From JAGTJU01 sp038257535 (GTDB lineage Bacteria > Myxococcota_A > Polyangia > Fen-1088): a stretch of DNA of 64,000 nt. The stretch covers positions 14,432 to 78,431 of the forward strand of contig JBBSJE010000002.1 in NCBI GenBank assembly GCA_038257535.1, written 5' to 3'. The position numbers and the translations under genes are program-made. Below the pieces are notes generated by a model. It made no database searches. It worked only from the letters and a program-made list of their open reading frames with translations, and had not been told where the DNA came from. This document shows, one piece after another, positions 42,330 through 50,597 of the stretch; position 1 is the stretch's first letter; each line of letters opens with the position of its first letter.

Positions 42330-43299
42330 CCGGCCGTTGGCGAATTTCGCCGAGCCGCAATTGGCGGCACGAAAATCGGCGCTGCAGGCTCGGGCCGCGA
42401 TCATGGCGGCCGTGCGTGGCTATTTCGCGCAGCAGGGTTTTCTGGAAGTGCAAACGCCGGCGCGCGTGCGCAACCCGGGGCAGGAGCTGCACCTGGATGC
42501 TTTTTATGCCCAGGGCGGCCGCTATCTCATCACGTCGCCCGAACACCATATGAAGCGGCTGTTGGGCGCAGGCTACGATCAGGTGTTTCAGATCTGCCGC
42601 TGCTTTCGCAAAGAAGAGCAAGGCCCACAGCACCAACTCGAGTTCACCATGGCCGAGTGGTACCGCGCACATGCGGAGCTGGGGCAAATTGCTGACGACT
42701 GCGAAGCGTTGTTGCGGTTGGCAGCGCAAGCGGCCGCGCGGCCCGCGCCACCCACCGCATTGCGAACCACTGTTGCCGAGCTTGTGCATCAGCATGCTGG
42801 CGTGCAGTTGCAAGGCGACGAATCAACCGAGTTGTTGATTGCCAAAGTGCGTGCGGCTGGGCACGACCCGCGCGGCGCGCGCACCTGGGACGACGTGTTT
42901 TTCCAGATCTTCTTGGACCATGTGGAGCCGTGCCTGCCGGCTGACCGGCCGGTGTTTGTGTTCGACTGGCCCGCACCCTTGGCCGCTTTGGCGCGGAAAA
43001 AGCCTGGCGCGCCGGGGTGGGCCGAACGCTTTGAGCTCTACGCCGGCGGCTTCGAGCTGGCGAACGCGTTTGGCGAGTTGACCTGCGCCCAAGAGCAACG
43101 CGAGCGCTTCAGCGCCGAACTGCTTGAGCGGGGTCGGCGGGACAAAACGGTTTACCCGCTCGATGAGAAGCTGTTGGCCGCGCTGCCGTCGATGCCCCCC
43201 ACGTCGGGCGTGGCGTTGGGCATCGATCGGCTTGTCATGTGGGCTTTGGGGGCCACCGACATTCGCGAGGTGTTGGCGTTTTGTGACGACGAGGCTTAG
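42313..43299 (+). CDS. epmA: EF-P beta-lysine ligase EpmA (GenX/PoxA)
   Basis: Paralogue of the lysyl-tRNA synthetase catalytic domain without the anticodon-binding domain. Class II motifs: FLEVQTPARVRNPGQE, the motif 2 loop FRKEEQGPQHQLEFTMAEWYR, and motif 3 in SGVALGIDRLVMWALGATDIREVLAF. Start GTG 42313 (MWGAPNRPL) is preferred because it overlaps the efp stop. It attaches (R)-beta-lysine to Lys35 of EF-P. The aminomutase EpmB that makes beta-lysine is not in this window. It converges on a TPR gene four bases downstream. Confidence 0.93.
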   Translation: MWGAPNRPLANFAEPQLAARKSALQARAAIMAAVRGYFAQQGFLEVQTPARVRNPGQELHLDAFYAQGGRYLITSPEHHMKRLLGAGYDQVFQICRCFRKEEQGPQHQLEFTMAEWYRAHAELGQIADDCEALLRLAAQAAARPAPPTALRTTVAELVHQHAGVQLQGDESTELLIAKVRAAGHDPRGARTWDDVFFQIFLDHVEPCLPADRPVFVFDWPAPLAALARKKPGAPGWAERFELYAGGFELANAFGELTCAQEQRERFSAELLERGRRDKTVYPLDEKLLAALPSMPPTSGVALGIDRLVMWALGATDIREVLAFCDDEA

Positions 43300-43303
43300 G
43301 CGC

Positions 43304-43717
43304 TTACACTTCGTCGCGCACCCACACGGTTTCTTCGCCGTTGAGGTGCGCCAGCCATTTGGGAATGTCGCTTAGGTGGCGGCCTTCGGGAAGCAGATCT
43401 TGGTAGCGGGTCAGGTAGCCAGCCGCAGCGCTCGGCTCCGACTTCTTGGCCAAAGCCAGGCGCTTGAGCACGTCGAACAGCTCATCGTCTAACGCGGCGG
43501 GGTCCATGTTGCTGGCCGAGGCGTCGCGCCCCAGGGCCTTGCCATAATCATGGGCTGCCTCTTCTAGGCGGCCCAGACCCGACAGGGCTTGCGCCCGGTT
43601 GAACCACGCTTCGGGCTCGTCTGGGTCGGTTTCGATCTCTTCAGTGGCCTGCTTTACGGCATCTTCGAAGCGTTGCTCGGCAACAAGGCGGGTTGAAAAC
43701 AGTTCTCCGTAGCTCAT
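43304..43717 (-). CDS. Small TPR-repeat protein
   Basis: About 137 residues from ATG 43717 (MSYGELFSTRLVAEQRFEDAV). Two TPR-like units (RFEDAVKQATEEIETDPDEPEAWFNRA, LSGLGRLEEAAHDYGKAL) form the N-terminal half. The C-terminus is helical with LKRLALAKKSEPSAAAGY and ends in GEETVWVRDEV. No signal peptide. The frame opens further upstream to 43759, but that part lacks TPR character. Function unknown. Confidence 0.7.
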   Translation of the reverse strand: MSYGELFSTRLVAEQRFEDAVKQATEEIETDPDEPEAWFNRAQALSGLGRLEEAAHDYGKALGRDASASNMDPAALDDELFDVLKRLALAKKSEPSAAAGYLTRYQDLLPEGRHLSDIPKWLAHLNGEETVWVRDEV

Positions 43718-43806
43718 GGGGCGGCAGTGTAGATCAAACTGTGCGACGCGCATGGCCAACCGCGTCGCTTGATTCTAAATCAAGCCTCTGCTATGGGTTT
43801 CGGCCC

Positions 43807-44163
43807 GTGACTTCCTTTCTCGTTGGCATCGGACAAACTGGGTCGCCTCCCGCAGGTGGCAGCCCCATTATGTCTTTCCTCCCGCTCATCCTCATCTTTG
43901 CGGTTTTCTACTTTTTGATCATGCGCCCCCAGGCCAAGAAGCAAAAAGAGCTGCAGCGCATGCTGGGTGAGCTGAAGAAAGGCGACGACGTTGTCACTTC
44001 TGGTGGCATCATCGGCCGCGTGACGGGAGTCAAGGACACCGAATTGGTGTTGCAAGTACAAGAAGGCGTCCGGATTCGCGTTTTGCGAAGCGCGATCACA
44101 GGCAAAGCACCAACCTTGTCATCGGCCGCACCCGCCGACGACAAGGCCGCGCAAAAGTCTTAA
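43807..44163 (+). CDS. yajC: Preprotein translocase accessory subunit YajC
   Basis: Small single-helix membrane protein of the SecDF-YajC complex. It has one hydrophobic helix (LPLILIFAVFYFLIMRPQ) with the YajC motif RPQAKKQKELQRMLGELKKGDDVVTSGGIIGRV. GTG 43807 gives 118 residues and the short exported head common in YajC; ATG 43870 (MSFLPL) is the alternative. secD follows after 16 bases, the canonical yajC-secD-secF order. Confidence 0.93.
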   Translation: MTSFLVGIGQTGSPPAGGSPIMSFLPLILIFAVFYFLIMRPQAKKQKELQRMLGELKKGDDVVTSGGIIGRVTGVKDTELVLQVQEGVRIRVLRSAITGKAPTLSSAAPADDKAAQKS

Positions 44164-44179
44164 CCCTCGAAGGCATCTC

Positions 44180-45961
44180 ATGGAACGTTCCTGGTGGTGG
44201 AAGTCGCTTCTGTTCGGAGCGGTGACCTTGTTGGCAGTGCTCTATTTGGCTCCATCGGCTTTTCCCGATAAGCCCCTGCCAGGTTTTCTTGGCAATGTGT
44301 TCAGCCGCAAGCTGCAGCTGGGACTGGATTTGCAGGGCGGTCTTCATCTCGTTTACGAGGTGAACGTGGACAAAGCCGTCACCTCGAAGGTCGACCGGCT
44401 GGCCAGCGACCTGGAAGAGCGTATCGCTGAGAAGACGGCTGACTTCACGATCACTCGTGAAGGCCGTGAGGACATCGTGCTCACGTTCAACAAGCCCGCG
44501 GAGATGTCGAAGCTTGACGACGACATCATGAAGAACTACCGCGCGTCTTTGGATGAGGTTGAGCGCAACACCTCCACCGGCGTGATTCGCTTCCGCATCG
44601 ACGCCGACCAAGTGGCGGAAGTGGCTGACTACGCGCTTCGCCAGGGCATCGAGACCATTCGCGGACGCGTCGACAAGTTTGGCGTGGCCGAACCCACAAT
44701 CATCAAGCGTGGCACCGACATTGTCGTTGAGTTGCCGGGCTTGAAGCCGGAAGACTTTGATCGCATCAAGACGGTGATCGGCAAAACCGCACAGCTTGAG
44801 TTCAAAATCGTCGATTTCGGCAGCGCGTACATGAACAAAGTGGCTGCTGCGGTGCCGCAAGACGGGAAGATCGAAGCGATGCCCGATGTGCGGCGAGACA
44901 AGACGACCGGCGAGCAAAAACAAGAATTGTATTTGCGGGCCAAAGACCGCAAAGATCTAGAAGCCTTTATTTCCACGCTGAGTGGCGAGCTGGCAGTGCC
45001 TTCGGACCGCGAATTTGGGTTCGAAGAGGTGGAGTTTGGTGAAAGCGATGGCAAAACGGCCGCGCAGCGTGGGTGGCGCACGTATTTGCTTGAGAAGCGT
45101 GCGGCGGTGACGGGCGAGTACTTGGCTTCGGCTGACCTGTCATGGGACGCGCAGACCAATCGCCCCGAGGTTCTCTTCACAATGGACCGCCAGGGCGCAA
45201 GCCTTATGGAGCGCTTGACGGGCGCCAACGTAGGCAACCAAATGGCCATCGTGCTTGATGATCGCATCAACAGCGCGCCCACCATCAATGAGCGCATCGG
45301 CGGCCGTGGGGTGATCACCTTGGGTGGGTTTGGCGATCCGCTCAAAGTTCAGCAAGAGGCGCAGGATCTGGTTGCCGTTTTGCGTTCGGGTGCGCTTCCC
45401 GCGCCCCTGACCAAGGCTTTCGAGACGCAAGTGGGCCCCACCATGGGTAAAGACGTGGTCGACCGGGCCGTGTTGTCGATGTTGGTGGGGGCGGCCGTGG
45501 TGGTTCTGTTCATGCTGATTTACTACCGCCTTGCTGGGTTCATTGCGGTGATCGCCATGACGCTGAATCTGTTGTTCATGATGGCGATTCTGGCCGGCTT
45601 TGAAGCGGCGCTCACCTTGCCGGGCATCGCAGGCTTGGTGCTAACCGTTGGCATGGCGGTGGACGCCAACATCATCATCTACGAACGCATCCGCGAGGAA
45701 TTGCGAACGGGTAAAACGGTTCGTTCTTCCGTAGAGGCAGGTTTCTCCCGCGCGTTTTGGACCATTTTTGACGGCCACGTCACAAACTTTGTGGCGGGCA
45801 TCGTGCTTTATTCTTACGGTTCGGGGCCCATTCGGGGCTTCGCGGTCACTTTGTTGGTGGGCATTGTCACGAACTTGTTCACCTCGGTGTGGGTGTCGCG
45901 CTGGATGTTCGAGTTAGTGCTCGGCCGCCGCGGCACGGTCAAAGCAACTTTGTCGATCTAG
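44180..45961 (+). CDS. secD: Protein translocase subunit SecD
   Basis: RND-superfamily component of the Sec holo-translocon that uses the proton gradient to complete export. N-terminal helix, then LGLDLQGGLHLVYEV (P1 head start), the periplasmic domain with ETIRGRVDKFGVAEPTI and VVELPGL, the GGFGDPLKVQQEAQDLVAVLRSGALPAPL linker, and the terminal helices with LTVGMAVDANIIIYERIREEL, where the conserved Asp sits. Length (593) is normal. Confidence 0.97.
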   Translation: MERSWWWKSLLFGAVTLLAVLYLAPSAFPDKPLPGFLGNVFSRKLQLGLDLQGGLHLVYEVNVDKAVTSKVDRLASDLEERIAEKTADFTITREGREDIVLTFNKPAEMSKLDDDIMKNYRASLDEVERNTSTGVIRFRIDADQVAEVADYALRQGIETIRGRVDKFGVAEPTIIKRGTDIVVELPGLKPEDFDRIKTVIGKTAQLEFKIVDFGSAYMNKVAAAVPQDGKIEAMPDVRRDKTTGEQKQELYLRAKDRKDLEAFISTLSGELAVPSDREFGFEEVEFGESDGKTAAQRGWRTYLLEKRAAVTGEYLASADLSWDAQTNRPEVLFTMDRQGASLMERLTGANVGNQMAIVLDDRINSAPTINERIGGRGVITLGGFGDPLKVQQEAQDLVAVLRSGALPAPLTKAFETQVGPTMGKDVVDRAVLSMLVGAAVVVLFMLIYYRLAGFIAVIAMTLNLLFMMAILAGFEAALTLPGIAGLVLTVGMAVDANIIIYERIREELRTGKTVRSSVEAGFSRAFWTIFDGHVTNFVAGIVLYSYGSGPIRGFAVTLLVGIVTNLFTSVWVSRWMFELVLGRRGTVKATLSI

Positions 45962-45971
45962 GAACGCTCCC

Positions 45972-47216
45972 ATGGCCTCCGAACAAAAATTTCTCGAGAT
46001 CATCAGCCAAAAAACGAACTTCGAGTTCGTGGGCAAACAGCGCGCCTTCATCACGGTTTCGCTGATCGCCGTGGCCGTTTCGCTTTTGATGCTTCCGCTC
46101 AATGCCTACGTCTTCAAGGACCGGGGCAGCATGCTCAACTGGGGGGTGGATTTCCGCGGTGGCAGCGAATTGCTTGTGAAATTCTCAAAGGCCGTGGATC
46201 CAGGACAAATTCGCCAAGCGATGGACGATGGCGGATTCCCCGGCGCCGAGGTCGTTCGCTACGGACAGGTGGCCCAAGACGGCAACGCCTACATGCTTCG
46301 CATCGGCGCCGTCTCCGTGCTTTCCCAAGACCAAGCCAAAAAGGTTGAGGCGAGCATGGGCAAGGTGGGCGAAGCCACTTTGAAGCGTTTCGAGTGGTCG
46401 GAAGGCGGCGACAAGATTTACGTGCGCTTTGACCGCCAGCTCGATCCCGATCAGGTGAGGGCGGCTTTGGCCTCGGCAGGCACCGACACCACGCAGGTTC
46501 AGGGCTTCGGCCGCGCCGACGACAACACCTACGAAGCCACGTTGATTGGCTTGGACATTGAAGTGAGAAAAGCGCTGGAAGCCAAGCTGGGCGCGGGCGC
46601 GGTGTCCGAAATCCCCCAGGTGGAATCCGTGGGCGCGAAGGCCGGTCGCCAGTTGCAGGTTGACGGCGCGCAGGCCGTGTTGGGCGCAATTCTGCTCATC
46701 GTGCTTTACGTGGCTTTGCGCTTCGATTTTCGTTACGGCCCTGGCACGATTATCGCTTTGCTTCACGACGCCATCATCACGGTGGGCGCCTTTGCCATCA
46801 CCTACCGCGAATTCTCGCTCACCACCTTGGCGGCGGTTTTGACGATCATCGGTTATTCCGTAAACGACACCATCATCGTGTTCGACCGCATTCGTGAAAA
46901 CGTGGCGCGCTTCCGCGACCGCAAGTTTGATCGCGTGGTGAACCAATCGGTCAATGAAACGCTGTCGCGTACCATCTTGACCAGCGCCACCTTGATGTTC
47001 GTGACCTTGGCCATGAACATTCTGGGCTCAGGCGTGGTGAAAGACTTTGCGTTCGCCATGAACGTGGGTGTGGCCGTTGGCACCTATTCCTCCATCTTCA
47101 TCGCGGCGCCCGCTTTGATCTGGTTGGATAGGAAGGCCAGATCAGCGCAAAAGAGTGACAAAACCCCCGCAGCTCGCCGTGGCCGGCGGCGCGATCCAGA
47201 GCCCGCTTCCGTTTAA
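45972..47216 (+). CDS. secF: Protein translocase subunit SecF
   Basis: Partner of SecD in the Sec holo-translocon. It has NWGVDFRGGSELLVKF after the first helix, a periplasmic P4 domain enlarged to about 170 residues, then ALYVALRFDFRYGPGTIIALLHDAIITVGAF and VLTIIGYSVNDTIIVFDRIREN with the conserved Asp, and ETLSRTILTSATLMFVTLAM. The C-terminus ends in a basic tail (RRGRRRDPEP). At 414 residues it is longer than E. coli SecF (323); the extra length is in the periplasmic part. Confidence 0.96.
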   Translation: MASEQKFLEIISQKTNFEFVGKQRAFITVSLIAVAVSLLMLPLNAYVFKDRGSMLNWGVDFRGGSELLVKFSKAVDPGQIRQAMDDGGFPGAEVVRYGQVAQDGNAYMLRIGAVSVLSQDQAKKVEASMGKVGEATLKRFEWSEGGDKIYVRFDRQLDPDQVRAALASAGTDTTQVQGFGRADDNTYEATLIGLDIEVRKALEAKLGAGAVSEIPQVESVGAKAGRQLQVDGAQAVLGAILLIVLYVALRFDFRYGPGTIIALLHDAIITVGAFAITYREFSLTTLAAVLTIIGYSVNDTIIVFDRIRENVARFRDRKFDRVVNQSVNETLSRTILTSATLMFVTLAMNILGSGVVKDFAFAMNVGVAVGTYSSIFIAAPALIWLDRKARSAQKSDKTPAARRGRRRDPEPASV

Positions 47217-47236
47217 CGATCGGCGAAAGGTCGCCC

Positions 47237-48961
47237 TTGTCTGTGCAGTGGCGGCTACCTTCTGTGGACGAGGCGTGCGTGGGCGCCTTGTCGCGGGCGT
47301 TGGGCGTGCGCGAACTTACCGCCCGCGTGTTGGTGCGGCGGGGCGTGCTTGAGGCCAATCAAGCGCAGCGCTTCTTGCAGCCACGTCTGGCCGAGATGCG
47401 TCCGCCCCACGGCATTGCCGATCTGGGCCGCGCGCTTGAGCGGTTAACGCTTGCGCTGTCTCGTGACGAGAGCATTGGCATCTTTGGAGACTACGACGTT
47501 GACGGCGTGACCTCCGCGGCGGTGCTGGCCTCGGGGCTGCGTGCCCTGGGAAGCCGTCGCGTGGTGCCTCGCTGCGCCAGCCGCAGCGGCGGCTACGGTT
47601 TTGGCATGGCACAGGCACAGGCCTTTGCTCACGCCGGTTGCCATTTGGTGATCACCGCCGATTGCGGCACCAGCGACCACGAGTCCATTGCGTGGCTGCG
47701 GCAACAAGCCGTGGACGTGATCGTGATCGATCATCACCAGGTGCCCGCGGGATCAAGCCCGGCGTTGGCCTTGATCAATCCGCACCGGCACGACGATCTG
47801 TTTGCGTTTAAGGGGTTGGCCTCGTGCGGCCTTGCTTTCTATCTGATGGCGGCGCTGCGAACCCAGCTTCGAACGCAGGGCCACAGCCAGGCCGCTGCCT
47901 GGGATCCCCGCGAATTGTTGGACTTGGTGGCTTTGGGCACAGTGGCCGATGTGATGCCACTTACCGAGGAAAACCGAGCGCTGGTGGCGGCAGGTCTTAA
48001 AACCCTCACGTTGCGCCGACGGCATGGTCTCGCCGCGCTGGCGGCAATCTCGGCCATCGAGCTGCAAAAGCCATTTACGGCCACCGACATCGGGTTTCGG
48101 CTGGCGCCGCGTCTGAATGCGGCGGGTCGCCTGGGCGACGCGCAATTGGCATTGGATCTGCTTTTGGCGCCCGACGCCGAAAGCGCTCAAGCGTTAGCCA
48201 TCGCGCTAGACGAGCAAAACCGCAAACGCCAGGAGATCCAACAGGAGGTTTTGCTAGGCGCTTTGCAGGAGGTCGAACGCCTCACAGCGTCGGCATCGGG
48301 CGGTCTGCCCGACGCGTTGGTGGTGGGCGCCGAAGGCTGGCATCCCGGCGTGGTGGGCATCGTGGCCGCAAAACTTGTTGATCGCTACGCACGGCCCGCG
48401 ATTGTGGTTGGCTTTGAGCAGGGCAGGGGACGGGGGTCGGCCCGCACCACAGGCGGGTTCAACCTTTATCAGGCGCTGGCCGGGGCTTCCGCGCATCTGG
48501 AAATTTACGGCGGCCATGCGGCGGCCGCTGGCTTAACCGTCACGCAGCAGAATTTCGCGGCGTTTCGCGAGGCTTTCGTGCATTTGGCGGCGGTGTGGAT
48601 GCGCGAACGCCAGGCGGCGCCGGGCATTGAAATCGACGCCGTGGCAACGCTGAACGATCTAGACATGTCGACGGCTGAGGAGCTGGAACGCCTTGCCCCA
48701 TTCGGCTGCGCCAATTCGGAACCGTTGGTGGTGGTGCCACAAGTGAAGGTGGCGGCCACGCGGGTGATAGGCTCCAGCCACCTACAGCTAACCTTCAGTC
48801 AGGGCCCGACGGTCAGCGATGGCATTGGGTTTGGAATGGCTGCCGACGCGCCCGTGCAAGGCAGCACAGTTGACGTGGTGGCCTGCTTCGAGATTAACGA
48901 TTATCGCGGCAGCCGGCGGCCCCGCCTTCGGGTAAAACACCTGCTAAACCCAACGCCATAG
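47237..48961 (+). CDS. recJ: Single-stranded-DNA-specific exonuclease RecJ
   Basis: 5'-3' ssDNA exonuclease of recombination and mismatch repair. DHH-superfamily motifs: GIFGDYDVDGVTSAAVLASG, ITADCGTSDHES, VIVIDHHQVP with DHH at 165-167, LVALGTVADVMPLTEENR, LAPRLNAAGRLGDAQLALDLL, and the DHHA1 motif IYGGHAAAAGL. 574 residues, typical length. TTG 47237 is the start that includes the conserved N-terminus; GTG 47243 is an alternative. It follows secF by 20 bases. Confidence 0.95.
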   Translation: MSVQWRLPSVDEACVGALSRALGVRELTARVLVRRGVLEANQAQRFLQPRLAEMRPPHGIADLGRALERLTLALSRDESIGIFGDYDVDGVTSAAVLASGLRALGSRRVVPRCASRSGGYGFGMAQAQAFAHAGCHLVITADCGTSDHESIAWLRQQAVDVIVIDHHQVPAGSSPALALINPHRHDDLFAFKGLASCGLAFYLMAALRTQLRTQGHSQAAAWDPRELLDLVALGTVADVMPLTEENRALVAAGLKTLTLRRRHGLAALAAISAIELQKPFTATDIGFRLAPRLNAAGRLGDAQLALDLLLAPDAESAQALAIALDEQNRKRQEIQQEVLLGALQEVERLTASASGGLPDALVVGAEGWHPGVVGIVAAKLVDRYARPAIVVGFEQGRGRGSARTTGGFNLYQALAGASAHLEIYGGHAAAAGLTVTQQNFAAFREAFVHLAAVWMRERQAAPGIEIDAVATLNDLDMSTAEELERLAPFGCANSEPLVVVPQVKVAATRVIGSSHLQLTFSQGPTVSDGIGFGMAADAPVQGSTVDVVACFEINDYRGSRRPRLRVKHLLNPTP

Positions 48962-48965
48962 GCCC

Positions 48966-49241
48966 ATGACGACGCCGCTTCCTCCCGAAGATTCCCAGCA
49001 AGCCTCGGCCGAGGAAGAGGAAGAGCTGCAAAGGATGCGCAAAGCGATCTTGGCCAGATCGGATCGGCGTTGGTGGCAGCTAATGCCGCGCAAAACCTTG
49101 TTCAAGGCGTTCTGGCTGCTGCTGTTGTTGTTGGCGATTCTGTGGCTGCAAAGAAATGCGGGGCGCATGGCGGGAACCTTCGAGCAATCGCTTTCGCCCA
49201 CTGTTCCTGCCTCAACGCCTGTCAACTCGGATCCAAAGTGA
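48966..49241 (+). CDS. Small single-pass membrane protein (91 aa)
   Basis: An acidic N-terminal segment (QQASAEEEEELQRMRKAI), a basic patch and one hydrophobic helix (LFKAFWLLLLLLAILWLQ), then a short polar tail. It starts four bases after the recJ stop, so it is probably co-transcribed. No family recognised. Confidence 0.55.
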   Translation: MTTPLPPEDSQQASAEEEEELQRMRKAILARSDRRWWQLMPRKTLFKAFWLLLLLLAILWLQRNAGRMAGTFEQSLSPTVPASTPVNSDPK

Positions 49242-49256
49242 CCCCCTGAGCCCCGC

Positions 49257-50210
49257 ATGACATCTACGGCATCGCCCTTGGTTTGGACCCTTTTCGTTGC
49301 GGTGGTTGTCACCGTGCTGGCGCTGGATCTGGGCGTTTTCCATCGCAGCGCGCGCCGCGTTCACATGCGCGAAGGCGCTGTTTGGGTGGCTGTTTGGGTG
49401 GGCCTCGCGATGGCTTTCAACGCCTTTGTTTTCTACCGCTTTGGGAACGAGCGGGGCCTGAATTTTCTGCAGGCGTATTTGCTTGAACAGGCGCTGTCCG
49501 TTGACAACGTCTTCGTCTTTATCTTCATTTTCTCGTATTTTCGCGTGCCTGAAGCGTTTCAGCACCGCGTGTTGTTCTGGGGCATTTTGGGTGCGGTGCT
49601 CACGCGGGGTGTGTTCGTGGTGGCGGGCGTGGCGCTGATTTCCCGCTTTCATTGGATCATGTACGGCCTTGGGGTGTTTTTGATCGCAACGGCGGTCAAG
49701 ATGCTCACCAAGGGCGACGAGGATCTGGATCTATCCAAGAACCGGATCTTGCGCCTGTTTCGGCGGCTGGTGCCCACCACGGAGCACTACGAAGGGGCCA
49801 AGTTCACGGTGGTGCGCAACGGACGCCGGTTCGCCACACCCTTGCTGGCGGTGCTGGTGGTGGTGGAGGCCACCGACGTGATGTTTGCCGTTGATTCCAT
49901 TCCGGCTGTGTTTGGTGTGACCACGGATGTGTTTATCGTTTACACATCAAACATCTTCGCTGTGTTGGGGCTAAGGTCGCTGTTCTTCTTGGTGGCCGGT
50001 TTGGTTTCCAAACTGCACCTGCTCAAGCATGGGGTGGCGCTGATCTTGGCCTTCATCGGCGTCAAGATTTTGATCGAGCCGATTTACCGGTTTTCAGAGG
50101 TCTTGTCGTTGTCCGTGCTGGCCGGCATCTTGATCATTTCAACGATCCTCAGCTTGGTGATACCTCCCAAAGCTGAACCCGTGACTGACGACGCCCCCCC
50201 CAAGGCTTAA
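49257..50210 (+). CDS. TerC/Alx-family membrane protein
   Basis: Polytopic membrane protein of about nine helices, 317 residues. Family motifs: LEQALSVDNVFVFIFIFSYFRVPEAFQHRVLFWGI and VVEATDVMFAVDSIPAVFGVTTD, whose acidic residues in the membrane are the TerC hallmark. Members have been tied to manganese export and to tellurite or pH response; the closest group appears to be Alx-like. No other ter genes are nearby. It converges on yacG with an 18-base gap. Confidence 0.9.
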   Translation: MTSTASPLVWTLFVAVVVTVLALDLGVFHRSARRVHMREGAVWVAVWVGLAMAFNAFVFYRFGNERGLNFLQAYLLEQALSVDNVFVFIFIFSYFRVPEAFQHRVLFWGILGAVLTRGVFVVAGVALISRFHWIMYGLGVFLIATAVKMLTKGDEDLDLSKNRILRLFRRLVPTTEHYEGAKFTVVRNGRRFATPLLAVLVVVEATDVMFAVDSIPAVFGVTTDVFIVYTSNIFAVLGLRSLFFLVAGLVSKLHLLKHGVALILAFIGVKILIEPIYRFSEVLSLSVLAGILIISTILSLVIPPKAEPVTDDAPPKA

Positions 50211-50228
50211 GCTCACGCTGGTTCGGCG

Positions 50229-50438
50229 TTAGTTGGGATCTTCGTCGCTTTCCTCCGGGCTCCATCCGGGCCGTGATTCCAACTCGGCGTCATCGAGGGG
50301 GCGGCTGATTCGATAGCTGCCGTCAAGCCAGCTTGCCAGATCGATTTCTTTGCACCGCTTAGAACAAAACGGTCGAAACGTGTTGTCAGCGGTGGGCACG
50401 CCTTTGCGGCATATGGGGCAAATGAGCGTTTTGGACAT
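50229..50438 (-). CDS. yacG: DNA gyrase inhibitor YacG
   Basis: 69-residue zinc-ribbon protein that binds GyrB and blocks DNA binding by gyrase in E. coli. The cysteines are arranged C7xxC10 and C25xxxC29 (CPICRKG, FCSKRCKEIDLASWLDG), with the LASWLDGSYRI motif intact. AGGA precedes the ATG by eight bases. A terminator-like hairpin lies 35 bases upstream of the start on the same strand. In many proteobacteria yacG neighbours coaE and zapD; neither is here. Confidence 0.9.
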   Translation of the reverse strand: MSKTLICPICRKGVPTADNTFRPFCSKRCKEIDLASWLDGSYRISRPLDDAELESRPGWSPEESDEDPN

Positions 50439-50471
50439 GGCAAATCCTGGGCGTTGGCTGCCTCTCTCACT

Positions 50472-50510
50472 TTAAAAAAGCAGACACCTTGGGATCCTGC
50501 AAGTCTGCTT
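50472..50510 (-). terminator. Terminator-like hairpin upstream of yacG
   Basis: AAGCAGAC (50478-50485) pairs perfectly with GTCTGCTT (50503-50510) across 17 bases. On the minus strand the stem is followed by TTTTTTAAAG. It ends about 35 bases before the yacG ATG, so it could act as an attenuator in the yacG leader or block antisense reading from the M16 gene region. On the plus strand it would have no T-tract. Confidence 0.55.
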
Positions 50511-50597
50511 CGGGGTCTGGCATTCGCCGTGGGCGGTGCACCCACATTCCATAAGGGCAAGGCGAGGCACACGCCGTTTGGACACCGGCCGTCCCGA

